A stretch of 64,000 nt of DNA from positions 78,484,960-78,548,959 of the forward strand of contig OZ038485.1 of the NCBI GenBank assembly GCA_964036315.1, given 5' to 3'. Under the pieces are notes generated by a model. That model saw only the letters and a list, made by a program, of their open reading frames with translations, searched no databases and had not been told where the DNA came from. The translations under genes were made by a program, and so were the position numbers. This stretch comes from Acanthosepion esculentum (taxonomy: Eukaryota > Mollusca > Cephalopoda > Sepiida > Sepiidae). Positions 55,325 to 64,000 of this stretch are shown piece by piece. The stretch's first letter is position 1, and every line of letters starts with the position of its first letter.

Positions 55325-55510
55325 AGGGGAACGACACAGAATCTGACAGTGGGATTCCCCTATAAAGAGGGACACCGGCTTGAACTCGGCAGGAGAGCAC
55401 ATACTTTTTAAGTCACACGAATGTAAAAACCAGTAGGCATATATTACGCTGTTTAAAATGAAAAAGAATGTCTACTGAAGCAAGGAGTATCCGCTAAAAT
55501 GTCATTTAGG
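55325..55510 (+). repeat. family-3 SINE, head decayed
   Basis: 'gtgggattcccctataaaga', 'gggacaccggcttgaactcg' and 'ccagtaggcatatattacgc', then 'gtctactgaagcaaggagta' and 'tccgctaaaatg', follow the layout of 51.64-51.85 kb. Confidence 0.55.
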
Positions 55511-55534
55511 TTAATAAGACCTATCTCTTGTCTT

Positions 55535-55537
<3 letters not shown>

Positions 55538-55602
<65 letters not shown>
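55538..55602. repeat. (AT)n microsatellite
   Basis: About 65 bp, directly after the family-3 SINE body. Confidence 0.95.
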
Positions 55603-55609
<7 letters not shown>

Positions 55610-55859
55610 TACCATAAAGAGATGGATCGAAATAAATTATTTTACTATGTGTTTTGCTTACTGGAGTAGTTTGTAAATAAATCGTTTTCATCCAACGCTG
55701 CAAACAAAACGTTTTCTACCTTTGTGTGAATGTTCAATAGTTTTACTTTTCCTCGTGTAATGATAATCATACCTGAAATAGTAGACTATATTCATTTTAG
55801 GGTGATGAATAGTTTTTGGCTCATACAAGAATGACAAAGAGAGCTATGAAATATACCCA

Positions 55860-56205
55860 GGGCTCCACATGTTTGCGCCACTGTTCAACTCATTTGATAT
55901 ATCGCCTTCCAATTTTCTTTAACCGAGTTAGAAATACCTTCAGTTTGGCTGAGCCAGTCAACTCAGTGTTCAAAAGTATCTAGTTGTGACTCTTAAATCG
56001 CCTTGGCTGTCTCATCCTTCAAACAAGAAAATGATGCACCAGCTCATGAGCAGATGCACCTTTTTGGTTAATTTCAGGCAATCGGCAAAGAAATCTGTGG
56101 CATTGAATATAATATTTACTGTATCCTATGTTCATTTACCAAAATAAAATGTGTACATGCTAACACCTCCAATAAATTAAAGTTAGAATCCATGAGAACT
56201 GTGCT
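55860..56205 (-). repeat. interspersed repeat E, copy 2
   Basis: Shares 'tcatccttcaaac', 'ctcatgagcaga', 'caggcaatcggcaaagaaat' and 'atgctaacacct' with 33.42-33.87 kb. Next to a LINE group-3 block on the same strand. Confidence 0.55.
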
Positions 56206-56560
56206 TACTTGCTTCTCCCTCCTGTTGCCGTTTCTTCTTTTGCTTCTTTTTCTTCTTCTGCTGCCTCTTCTACTTTACCACTTCATTTCTCGAAATCTAG
56301 GGTAAGTGAAAATTCTGATATTAAGTAAAACCCTCTTGAAATAATTGCCGCACAATACAAGGTTGACCCTCTTTAGAACACACTACCAGGGTGTTAATGT
56401 GCTTGTCTCTACCTTTCTTGATTGCATCCAGGGCTCGAATTATTATAGGTATAACAGTAGTTTTAAGGTGTCCCATTTTTTCAGCTTCTATTTCAATATC
56501 ATTATATTTACTTGGCATATATTTATAGAGAGATTTACTATTAACTGATAGTAATGTCAT
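56206..56560 (-). pseudogene. LINE group-3 C-terminal fragment
   Basis: Frame 56321-56560 on the minus strand (79 codons) reads 'YNDIEIEAEKMGHLKTTVIP', 'IIIRALDAIKKGRDKHI' and a C-terminal 'IVRQLFQEGF'. 'LKTTVIP.II.AL..IKKG..K.I' is a conserved run that I know from the C-terminus of an abundant LINE type. The best-preserved of three copies. Confidence 0.75.
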
Positions 56561-56634
56561 ATTTATGTGAAGGCAATTTCTGTTTTCAAGCTCTTATCTC
56601 AATGTCTGGTCTTTTTAGTTTTTATAAACTTTAG

Positions 56635-56735
56635 TGAGCATGAATAAATGGATGGCGGAACAATTAAGAGCTACGAAGTACAGTAAATTTTGGAGAGCTG
56701 AGAGCTATGATTGTCTGTCTTGAAAGGACATCGTT
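56635..56735 (+). pseudogene. LINE group-1 C-terminal fragment
   Basis: 'aaatggatggcggaacaatt' and 'ttttggagagctgagagcta' give 'KWMAEQLRATK..KFWRAESYDCLS'. Confidence 0.6.
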
Positions 56736-58137
56736 AATAAAATCAGTATAAAGAATAGTGATTTTATGGCCTTCTATAACTGGTTCAGGAATATGTTGAT
56801 ACCATTTTTCAGCATGTGACACACGACAATATTGACGTACGTTTCAATGACTATACTACGAAATCTTATGTCGATCTTTCTGAAAGGTAAGACTGAGCAG
56901 TATATTAATTGGAAGATTATTATTATTATTGGAGCTGAGTGATGTTTTAACGTAAAACCAAGTTCGAATTCGTTCATGTGTATCCGGGTTCATTTAGTAT
57001 AAATGTATTTTGGAAATGTATTTTGGAATACAAATATTTACCGTTTCATTTCCAGACATCTTGAGAAAAATATCTTGTCACTTGCATGGCGTAATAGATA
57101 ACAGATTAGATATTTGATGATTGTGCATTTTGTCAATTCATTCTCATAATTACCTTCCTGCTCAGGTCGTAGCACCAGGAAAGTTTTTTTTACACATATT
57201 GTCAACCCTGACAACGGCTATCCATTATAATAATATTCTTTGCATTTCCACCTGAAAGACTTAGCACTTTTTTGGATATCATCGCTGTCTTCAATCGAGA
57301 CGAGGTTTCAACTGTTTTAGTCCTTTTTAAAAATGGTTTCAATATATGCATCTTTTTCGCGTAAGATAATAAAATTGGCAAATTGTTTTGGTCTGGTGAG
57401 GATGGGTATATATCTGCCAGCAGCTTAAACGCTCAACACTTTCTTGATCATATGAGCTGTTGCAAGCAACGCTGCAACTTGTGCACTCCCAGTGATGTCC
57501 GATATACTCAAGAGACATTTCGAGGCAGAACGATTATTATTTTTATTATTATTTCAGATGGTGATAATGTCTTTATTCGTTTTCTTTAATCTTCTATCGC
57601 AATAAAATGTACCAGATACAAGTTAATTCGACTACCATCATCATAACCTTCATCTTAATTTTCCTTTATATCCAGTCGCAATATATTTTAAAGTTGTGCG
57701 GTTTGTTGCTGATACTAATACTAACATCATCATAAAAAACGCTAATCAGGCATCTATGTCTCTATCACATTCTGTTCCCATCTATCTGTCTGGCGCCTTT
57801 TTCCCCACTCAGGGGCGTCTTGAAGAGATCACTGCCAGGTTGTCGGCCTTTCTGCGGCATGGGAATATTTTTGCAGATTCTAACCTCTTGACCTACACTC
57901 TCTTAACTTTCTACAAGCAAAACCTGTTACTCCTACTATTGTTGTGATGTAGGGCTTCAGTCACGTGTCATTACGTAACGCGTTTATACGAAGTTTTGTA
58001 GAGAGTTCTAGGTTTTCTATTTCAGTCCCAAATTTTATTGTATCAATCAGTTACATGACATTTATTAAACCAATCTTTATAACAAAAATATTTTATCTAT
58101 TTTCACAAAAGTAATAAAAATAACTGATATTAATTCG

Positions 58138-58139
<2 letters not shown>
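56736..58139. other. spacer
   Basis: No recognised gene. An 83-codon frame at 57696-57947 ('VPIYLSGAFFPTQGRLEEIT') ends in a Leu run and has no known match to me. Confidence 0.4.

Positions 58140-58197
<58 letters not shown>
58140..58197. repeat. (AT)n microsatellite
   Basis: About 58 bp, left edge of the next foldback. Confidence 0.95.
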
Positions 58198-58200
<3 letters not shown>

Positions 58201-58218
58201 ATGTGGTGCAGTTCAATT

Positions 58219-58613
58219 TATATTACATGAATCATTCATACAAAAAGCAGATAGTGAAGTTAATGATATAAATGGCGAGAATACATCTTCGCAAACAAAC
58301 TTATTAAGATACATTAACCCAAGAACCTGTAGATGAATGTTATGATCCCTGTTTTTAATAAATTCCAGTTGCATCAGGTCTTTTTATACAAGTACTTTCG
58401 TATGTTCATACAGACATCATCAGGTATGGAAATAGATTTGTTTTTTTACATCCAGGTAATAACGGGACAACGAAAGATTAGATGTGATCCGAAATGTTTT
58501 TTTAGAAATGTGTTATTGAACAATTTAGTTCTTAATAAATTTGTTTGCGAAGATGTATTCCCGCCATTTATACCATTAACTTCACTATGTGCTTTTTGTA
58601 TGAATGATTCATG

Positions 58614-58620
<7 letters not shown>
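58219..58620. repeat. foldback with 91-bp arms, flanked by (AT)n on both sides
   Basis: Left arm 58219-58310 begins 'tatattacatgaatcattca'; right arm 58530-58620 ends with its complement, about 95% identical. The spacer is 219 bp. Outside both ends is (AT)n (58140-58197; 58621-58673 with one interruption). The 125-codon frame 58333-58710 crosses it and ends in AT repeats; not a gene. Confidence 0.85.

Positions 58621-58673
<53 letters not shown>
58621..58673. repeat. (AT)n microsatellite
   Basis: Interrupted once by 'catata'. Confidence 0.95.
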
Positions 58674-58674
<1 letters not shown>

Positions 58675-59642
58675 ACGAATAACCGACATATTTATATACA
58701 CGTTAACTAATAAAAAATCTCCGTTTATTTTCCTTATATATATTTTGGGCGCCTAACGTAGCACGATGGTTAGTCTCCTCGTCCCGTAGGCCAATTTGTA
58801 GGGAATTAGATCCTCAATGGGTACTCAGGTACTGTGATCTTGTACAGGAGTAAGATAAGCTTAGAAAAATAAGTATAAAATATGATTTACCTGAAAGAGA
58901 ATTTTTTCTTCATTAATCGCACATATTGTCTGTTTGAGGACAAGCAGCAAAGAAAAAACTCGCTAAATACAACGTGTTACCTGTGTGGACGAATGTTCCA
59001 TGAAAGGATCAGTCTTGCCAGTCACTAAATACCTGGACACAGGAATAAAACACCTTGACACTAGGGTTAGCCAAGGGTTTGATATATATTTTCATGACAG
59101 TACTTAGAAGTATTAAAACATTTAAAATCTGCGTAGGTCAGCATTGTGAACTCTGGATTTAAGAAATCTTTTTCATGGTTATTGACTCATTCGATAAAAA
59201 ATGCTGAAATTTTATCAAAAGTGTAAAACCTTTTAAAAGCCATTTCATATTTTTTCTGCTTTCACTATCTGGGAAATAAATATATAAAATCGAAAATAGT
59301 TCATAAAAGTAATAAAACTTTATTAAAAATCGAAATGACTACATCACTGTATAAGTTGACATGAAAACCATGTTTTTGAATTCAAAGACCTGAGGTATGA
59401 CTCTTGAGTGATCAAATGAATCCTCTCCAGAGTGGATACGTTTGATTAGCAGCAGAAAATTAATTTCATCAAAACGAAACCTTTTAATCGATAAATTTTC
59501 CACAGAGAAATCGATATCTTAACGTAGACAAAGAAGAAAAAGAGGACAAAATCATTTTTATGAATAAGTCGTTGTTGTGGCATTATCTTGCCAGTTTTTG
59601 TAGTAGCATTGTCTCAGTTGTTGAACTGGGATAATATTGGTA

Positions 59643-59646
<4 letters not shown>
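58674..59646. other. spacer
   Basis: At 58748-58830 'gcacgatggttagtctcctc' to 'gggaattagatcctc' has tRNA-like spacing and may be another SINE head; not firm. The rest is unassigned. Confidence 0.35.

Positions 59647-59693
<47 letters not shown>
59647..59693. repeat. (AT)n microsatellite
   Basis: About 47 bp. Confidence 0.95.
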
Positions 59694-59697
<4 letters not shown>

Positions 59698-59913
59698 TAG
59701 GTAACTATACTCGTGTCGAAAACCATTCGAATTCTTGATTTAACAATAGCCAAATCAATCACGAAGGGAAAAAAGGTTTTAAAAAAGAAAGACCCAGGAA
59801 CATGAAAGTCTGTCGAAAATAATCGCACAGATACAGGTTCAAGGCCCAAAGAAAAAACCCCGATACGAGTAAACAACTAACTAAAGAGCTCGATACAAGC
59901 GTAGAGCAAACCT

Positions 59914-60034
59914 AGTCAAACCTAATGAGCCATACAAACCTATCATGGTTTCAATTAGGCAGATCGTCAGGGTCAGCTGGCCTGACGATCTGCCTAAGTG
60001 AAACCTTGGTAGGTTTTTCTGGCTCATTAGGTTT

Positions 60035-60075
<41 letters not shown>
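59914..60075. repeat. tight hairpin ending in (AT)n
   Basis: Arms of about 60 bp (59914-59974 and 59980-60039) start 'agtcaaacctaatgagccat' and end with the complement 'ggctcattaggtttgact'. The apex is 5-6 nt ('tcagct'). (AT)n follows at once (60040-60075). Confidence 0.85.
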
Positions 60076-60079
<4 letters not shown>

Positions 60080-60103
60080 GTGTGTGAGAGGAAAGTTTCT
60101 TGT

Positions 60104-60135
60104 GACGCGTTTCGACCTTTCGGACTAAATTTATG
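60104..60135 (-). ncRNA. hammerhead-like motif with GAAA-capped stem II
   Basis: On the minus strand: 'agtccgaaaggtcgaaacgc' followed by 'gtc'. Stem II GTCC/GGTC with a GAAA tetraloop and one mismatch, the GAAAC segment and the minimal stem III before the cleavage-site C are present. The CUGANGA box upstream is lost ('aacataaattt'). It lies beside (TG)n and (AT)n, as tails of Penelope-like elements here do. Confidence 0.5.
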
Positions 60136-60794
60136 TTGGTGCGACTACACATGCACAAGAACGAGGAATGCTGATAATTTTATATTTAACATTCATAAAG
60201 GGCTCCAGCCAGATAAAGTGAGGTAGTTCTACATTCATATTAATTGTGGACCTTTATATACTAAAATCGAGTTTTCTCATCAGTTCCGACTAAAAGTAGT
60301 GTTGTCTAATTTTGAGTAGCAAAGAAAAGAGATTACTCTCTCATTTAAGCAATAGATATAAAGATTAAATGAATTAAAATTGAAGTTGAATAGTTATATC
60401 AGAGGTCTCCATAATTCTTTCACCTTTTCCTTCATTGTTGTTTCTTGATAACTCCTTTTAGTTTTATATTTTCTTATTCCTTTTGCTATACGAGACGTGT
60501 TTTCTATTATAATCATAATGAGTGAGAAAATAATGTAGGAAATAATACACATTTGAAAATAAATTAATAGACGTATTTAGCGACTGGTTTGACATCCCTA
60601 ATGAAAAAGAAATGTTTACTGACAAATAGAAAAGGCATTGATATTTTGTTGGAAATTTGTGAATTTTTTAAGTCAACGAGATATATTTATCGACACCTTT
60701 TTCATCTCCAGGCATTTAACGAACATCTTCTAACACTTATGGATTTATCGACATCTGGATAGAACCTAATACTCTTAAAATACTGTTAAAAATG
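60136..60794. other. spacer
   Basis: No recognised gene or repeat. Confidence 0.4.
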
Positions 60795-61170
60795 AATATA
60801 CAGGTTGATTTTGTTTAGCGGCATATCAACCTCCATTGGTTATTTAATCTCGAAATCTAAATATTTTGTGCATAATTTTATGATTTTATCGACACATTTT
60901 TTTTTTTTACATATTTTAATAGTTTCAGTGTAAAGGTATGTTTTTATTTTAGATATATAGTCTCTAGATTATAAAATTTATTGTTGGTAATTTTACTATA
61001 AAAATGTACTTTTATATTTTTTAGTGCTGTATTGATTGTTATTTTGCTATAAAAATGTACTGTTGCTCATTTTGTTATAAAATTGTACTGTTGATTTAAA
61101 AAACAATTATTTGAGGGGTTTAATATTTGTCAAAAGCCGGAACCCTAACAGGTGCTACCATTCCTGAATA
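60795..61170 (-). repeat. SINE-like repeat with internal minisatellite, copy 2
   Basis: Same plan as 13.51-13.93 kb: 'ggtagcacctgttagggttc', a tandem of about four 'ctataaaaatgtac' units (60990-61100), and the tail 'aataaccaatggaggttgat' with 'atgccgctaaaca'. Confidence 0.7.
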
Positions 61171-61194
61171 TAGAGGAAAAAGTAAAAAATATCA

Positions 61195-61545
61195 TTATGG
61201 GAGAGCAAAAAGTAAATGTAAAGATATACAGTCTATATATGAACAAATCTTTTGTGTGCTGTGTCCGTTCAGGACGTAGCCTATCATGGGTTTCCATAAT
61301 TTCCTGTCCTTTGTAGTTCTTAATATTTGTTCTATTTCTCCCAAACCCAGCTCTGCCATACATCTACCAAAGCTCGTTACGTAGGTTATGTATTTGTTCC
61401 TGTCACTCTTGCCTTCAATCTGTTCTTTGAGTATCAAATTTCCCAAGTCCCCTTTCCTCATTATGTACCCTAGAAATTTCAAGTGTCCTTTTTGTTTCCA
61501 TTTTCTCTAAAACTTCGTCGCGCGCATAGGTAACTTAAAATCAGA
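61195..61545 (-). pseudogene. LINE group-1 C-terminal relic
   Basis: Frames 61195-61482 and 61145-61363 read 'MKFLGYIMRKGDLGNLILKE', 'QIEGKSDRNKYIT', then, shifted, 'NIKNYKGQEIMETHDRLRPE'. The block order is intact with one frameshift. Confidence 0.85.
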
Positions 61546-61984
61546 ATTTAGAAAGCATACACTGTTCTATACTATATAAAAACACAAGTACGAAAGAAAT
61601 GGACATACCAGAACACTGGATAGTATTGATTAATCCGGATGACGTATGTGTGACGTAATAAATTATGAGGGCGTGTCACTGTGGTAGCCAAACAGAAGTT
61701 AGCGCTTTTTGAATGATGATTGATTGTTAGGGGTATGCTAATTCCGAGGTGGTAACTGTTCTAGAATTTTCTCGGACAACGATAGAAATGGTATATCGGT
61801 AATTTAGAAATTTCGTATAGACGTCAGAGGTAGGGGAATGCTACGAACGCGCATCTCTCTGCCTATCAGTAAATGCATTTTACAGTATACATTGTATTTT
61901 CTGAAGTTTCGTAATCGTTTACCCAAAAATATCATAATTGACACCACAGTATCGATTCTGAGCTAGAGAACATCAACACTGAGC
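61546..61984. other. flank of Tc1 relic
   Basis: No terminal repeat identified with confidence. 'cggacaacgatagaaatggt' at 61771 could be part of the N-terminal transposase region, not provable here. Confidence 0.3.
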
Positions 61985-62460
61985 TGTGGAAGTCTGGTCA
62001 CGCCTGCTTAGAGGTATCAGGTTTCCAACTCTTTCGGGCAGACGGTATTGTTCGTGTGTGGAGGAGACAGCATGCGGCTATGAATCTGGCTTATCAGCAG
62101 ACTGCTGCCCAAGTTCCTGGCCACTAATGAAACTCGTATTTATATTGACATCTGTTACAAATAACCTACACCTCTGTATATTCCCTGTTATGAGATAGTG
62201 TCACGAATCTTGTTTCAGGAGCACACAGTCAATTTTTAGGCACACAATTGTTCTCCGCGATCGCCAGTTTTAAACCCCATTGAGCATATATGGAACATGT
62301 AAAAAACTCACTAATGACCCTACAATTGTTTATCAGAATAATGAACATTCCTGACACATACCTGAATAGATAGACAAGGACTCTTTCAATAACCCGGTAG
62401 ATTTCATTGCCCCGTAATGTGGCATCCGGCAAAGGAAGGACTTACATGTTAATAGGGGCT
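61985..62460 (+). pseudogene. Tc1-like transposase relic
   Basis: 'VWRRQHAAMNLAYQQ' near 62055, then after loss of the middle 'SPVLNPIEHIWNM' at 62262-62301, corresponding to the SPDLNPIEH.W signature with the DDE-region Asp changed to Val. Then a 'SITRWISLPRNVASGKG'-like C-terminus near 62390-62440 (the W codon here is a stop). No full frame. A different family from the two mariners. Confidence 0.75.
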
Positions 62461-62698
62461 GTCATTTTTCTTTTGCACTTCCCTTTTAATGTAAAACCAC
62501 CTTTGACAATTTTTAAGAATCGGTAAAAATGAAAACGGGCATTTATTTTGAATATTTTCTTGCATATATATATATATATATTTTTTTTTTTCATGAGAAT
62601 TTTTATATCATCAATTCTATGGCATCAATTTCACTAATAAAAAGGGAATGTTTACTCAAGTATGCTTATTCACCAGAATAAAGTATATAGTAAAGAAT
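62461..62698. other. spacer with short (AT)n
   Basis: (AT)n at 62564-62580. Nothing else recognised. Confidence 0.4.
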
Positions 62699-62735
62699 AC
62701 ACACACACACACACACATACATATATGTATGTATG

Positions 62736-62792
<57 letters not shown>

Positions 62793-62810
62793 TGTGTGTG
62801 TGTGTGTGCA
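62699..62810. repeat. self-complementary compound microsatellite
   Basis: (AC)n, 'atgtatgtatgtatatacat', (AT)n and (TG)n in order, so that the two ends are complementary and the whole block can fold on itself. Confidence 0.9.
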
Positions 62811-63334
62811 ACAACCAGCATTTAAATGAATGTTGTAGTGATAAGTACTTTAAATGATTTTTTATGCCATCTCGCTTCAAGAAGTAAGAATGCTTCGGGA
62901 TAATAGCCTCTTGTCACTACAAAAAAGATTAATGTGATGGTATGCTCAAAAGTTCTTGTTCCTTGTTCCTGTTACACTGTCAATATATCGGATGGTAAAT
63001 GAAAACAGTTTGCTGATAGTAGTGATGAAGGCAGTGAAAATAATAATTGTCTCGGGGAGGTTGACGAGATATTTCACCGATATGACCCCGTACAAAAGAT
63101 ATACATGTTCCGTATGCTTAAATAAATAAAAAGGGACAGGTTAAAGATCACCAAAGTTTAAGGATGCTGACATAGTCTAGCTCTTTATTTAACATAGCTT
63201 ACTACCTTACATTAAAAAATACAAGGAATTACGAAAATATCATGCAATAATTAATCTCTTCATTATGATTCGACTCGAATGTCCTATAGCAAAATCAGTT
63301 CAGTTTGTCCAGACGCTACGAAAATTTCGTAGTA
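62811..63334. other. spacer
   Basis: No recognised gene or repeat. Confidence 0.4.
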
Positions 63335-63708
<374 letters not shown>

Positions 63709-63710
<2 letters not shown>

Positions 63711-64000
63711 GAAATTTGTAACTTAGCTGATTGTTGTTACCTTCAGCATCTCGACTCTAGAGTTTCATAGACGGGCCGTCCAGCAATCATTCCGCCCACT
63801 CGTCAGGGGATATTAGTAATTATTTTCTCGTTTTCTTTTATATATGCACTCTTCGTTGGTGCGAGGTTGATTTTTTTGGGGGGGGGCACTTTCATTGTTT
63901 CTGTGGGGGTGCGAGCCTGCACCCGCCTGCGCGTTAATTGGTACGTGTAGAATATTGTGGTCATTTCTCCTTTTCGTCGTTTTTCTTGTTTCTTTATACA
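63709..64000. other. window end, unassigned
   Basis: Includes a G-run 'ggggggggc' at 63880. No gene recognised. Confidence 0.4.

Noticed and set aside
58748..58830. Further tRNA-like SINE head
   Set aside because: Box spacing is suggestive but box B is too poor and no second copy was found.

Overview
The window reads as metazoan intergenic DNA, most likely from a cephalopod mollusc and plausibly an octopod. It is AT-rich and carries many (AT)n, (AC)n and compound microsatellites. It also holds several tRNA-derived SINE families, one with a 5S-rRNA plus tRNA head, and decayed LINE, Penelope-like, Ty3/gypsy-like and Tc1/mariner elements. The taxon is an inference from repeat style and from recalled resemblance of the LINE proteins; no search was run. 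I find no convincing host protein-coding gene and no rRNA or tRNA gene that looks functional. Nearly every open frame is either a microsatellite read-through or a retroelement relic.

Layout. 0-10 kb: SINE debris, a mariner relic with both terminal repeats (1399-2308), ribozyme-like hairpins (2.6 and 4.3 kb), a 17-bp minisatellite (3.4-3.9 kb), a 5S/tRNA SINE (4.6-5.0 kb), two foldbacks (5.3-6.1 kb), a long inverted repeat (8.5 kb) and a second tRNA-SINE family (8.8-9.2 kb). 10-18 kb: LINE relics of two families, a SINE-like insertion with 13-bp target duplication inside a LINE (13.5-13.9 kb), and a 5S/tRNA SINE with 10-bp target duplication (15.3-15.7 kb). 18-25 kb: a 565-bp terminal-inverted-repeat element, a near-perfect hairpin, a Penelope-like 3' end with a hammerhead-like motif, an 800-bp AT-rich satellite, and a LINE/SINE composite. 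25-34 kb: sparse AT-rich DNA with LINE and SINE fragments. 34-38 kb: a pogo/Tigger-style MITE in an (AT)n tract, a perfect 58-bp palindrome, a second Penelope-like copy, and a SINE carrying a nested MITE. 38-47 kb: LINE and SINE relics and a second mariner relic. 47-51 kb: a zinc-binding LINE C-terminus, a triple foldback, and a decayed Ty3/gypsy-like pol. 51-64 kb: tRNA-like pair, LINE C-termini, two foldbacks flanked by (AT)n, a ribozyme-like motif, a Tc1 relic and a closing microsatellite.

Nothing here works as an operon or pathway. The interactions are those of mobile DNA: elements nested in elements, SINEs sharing a 3' tail, LINE fragments fused to SINE tails at a recurrent junction, and foldbacks repeatedly adjoining (AT)n tracts. 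The most interesting signals are hammerhead-like motifs in Penelope-type tails whose core carries a paired U3/A8 substitution in two different elements, and the dense set of foldback palindromes beside AT microsatellites.
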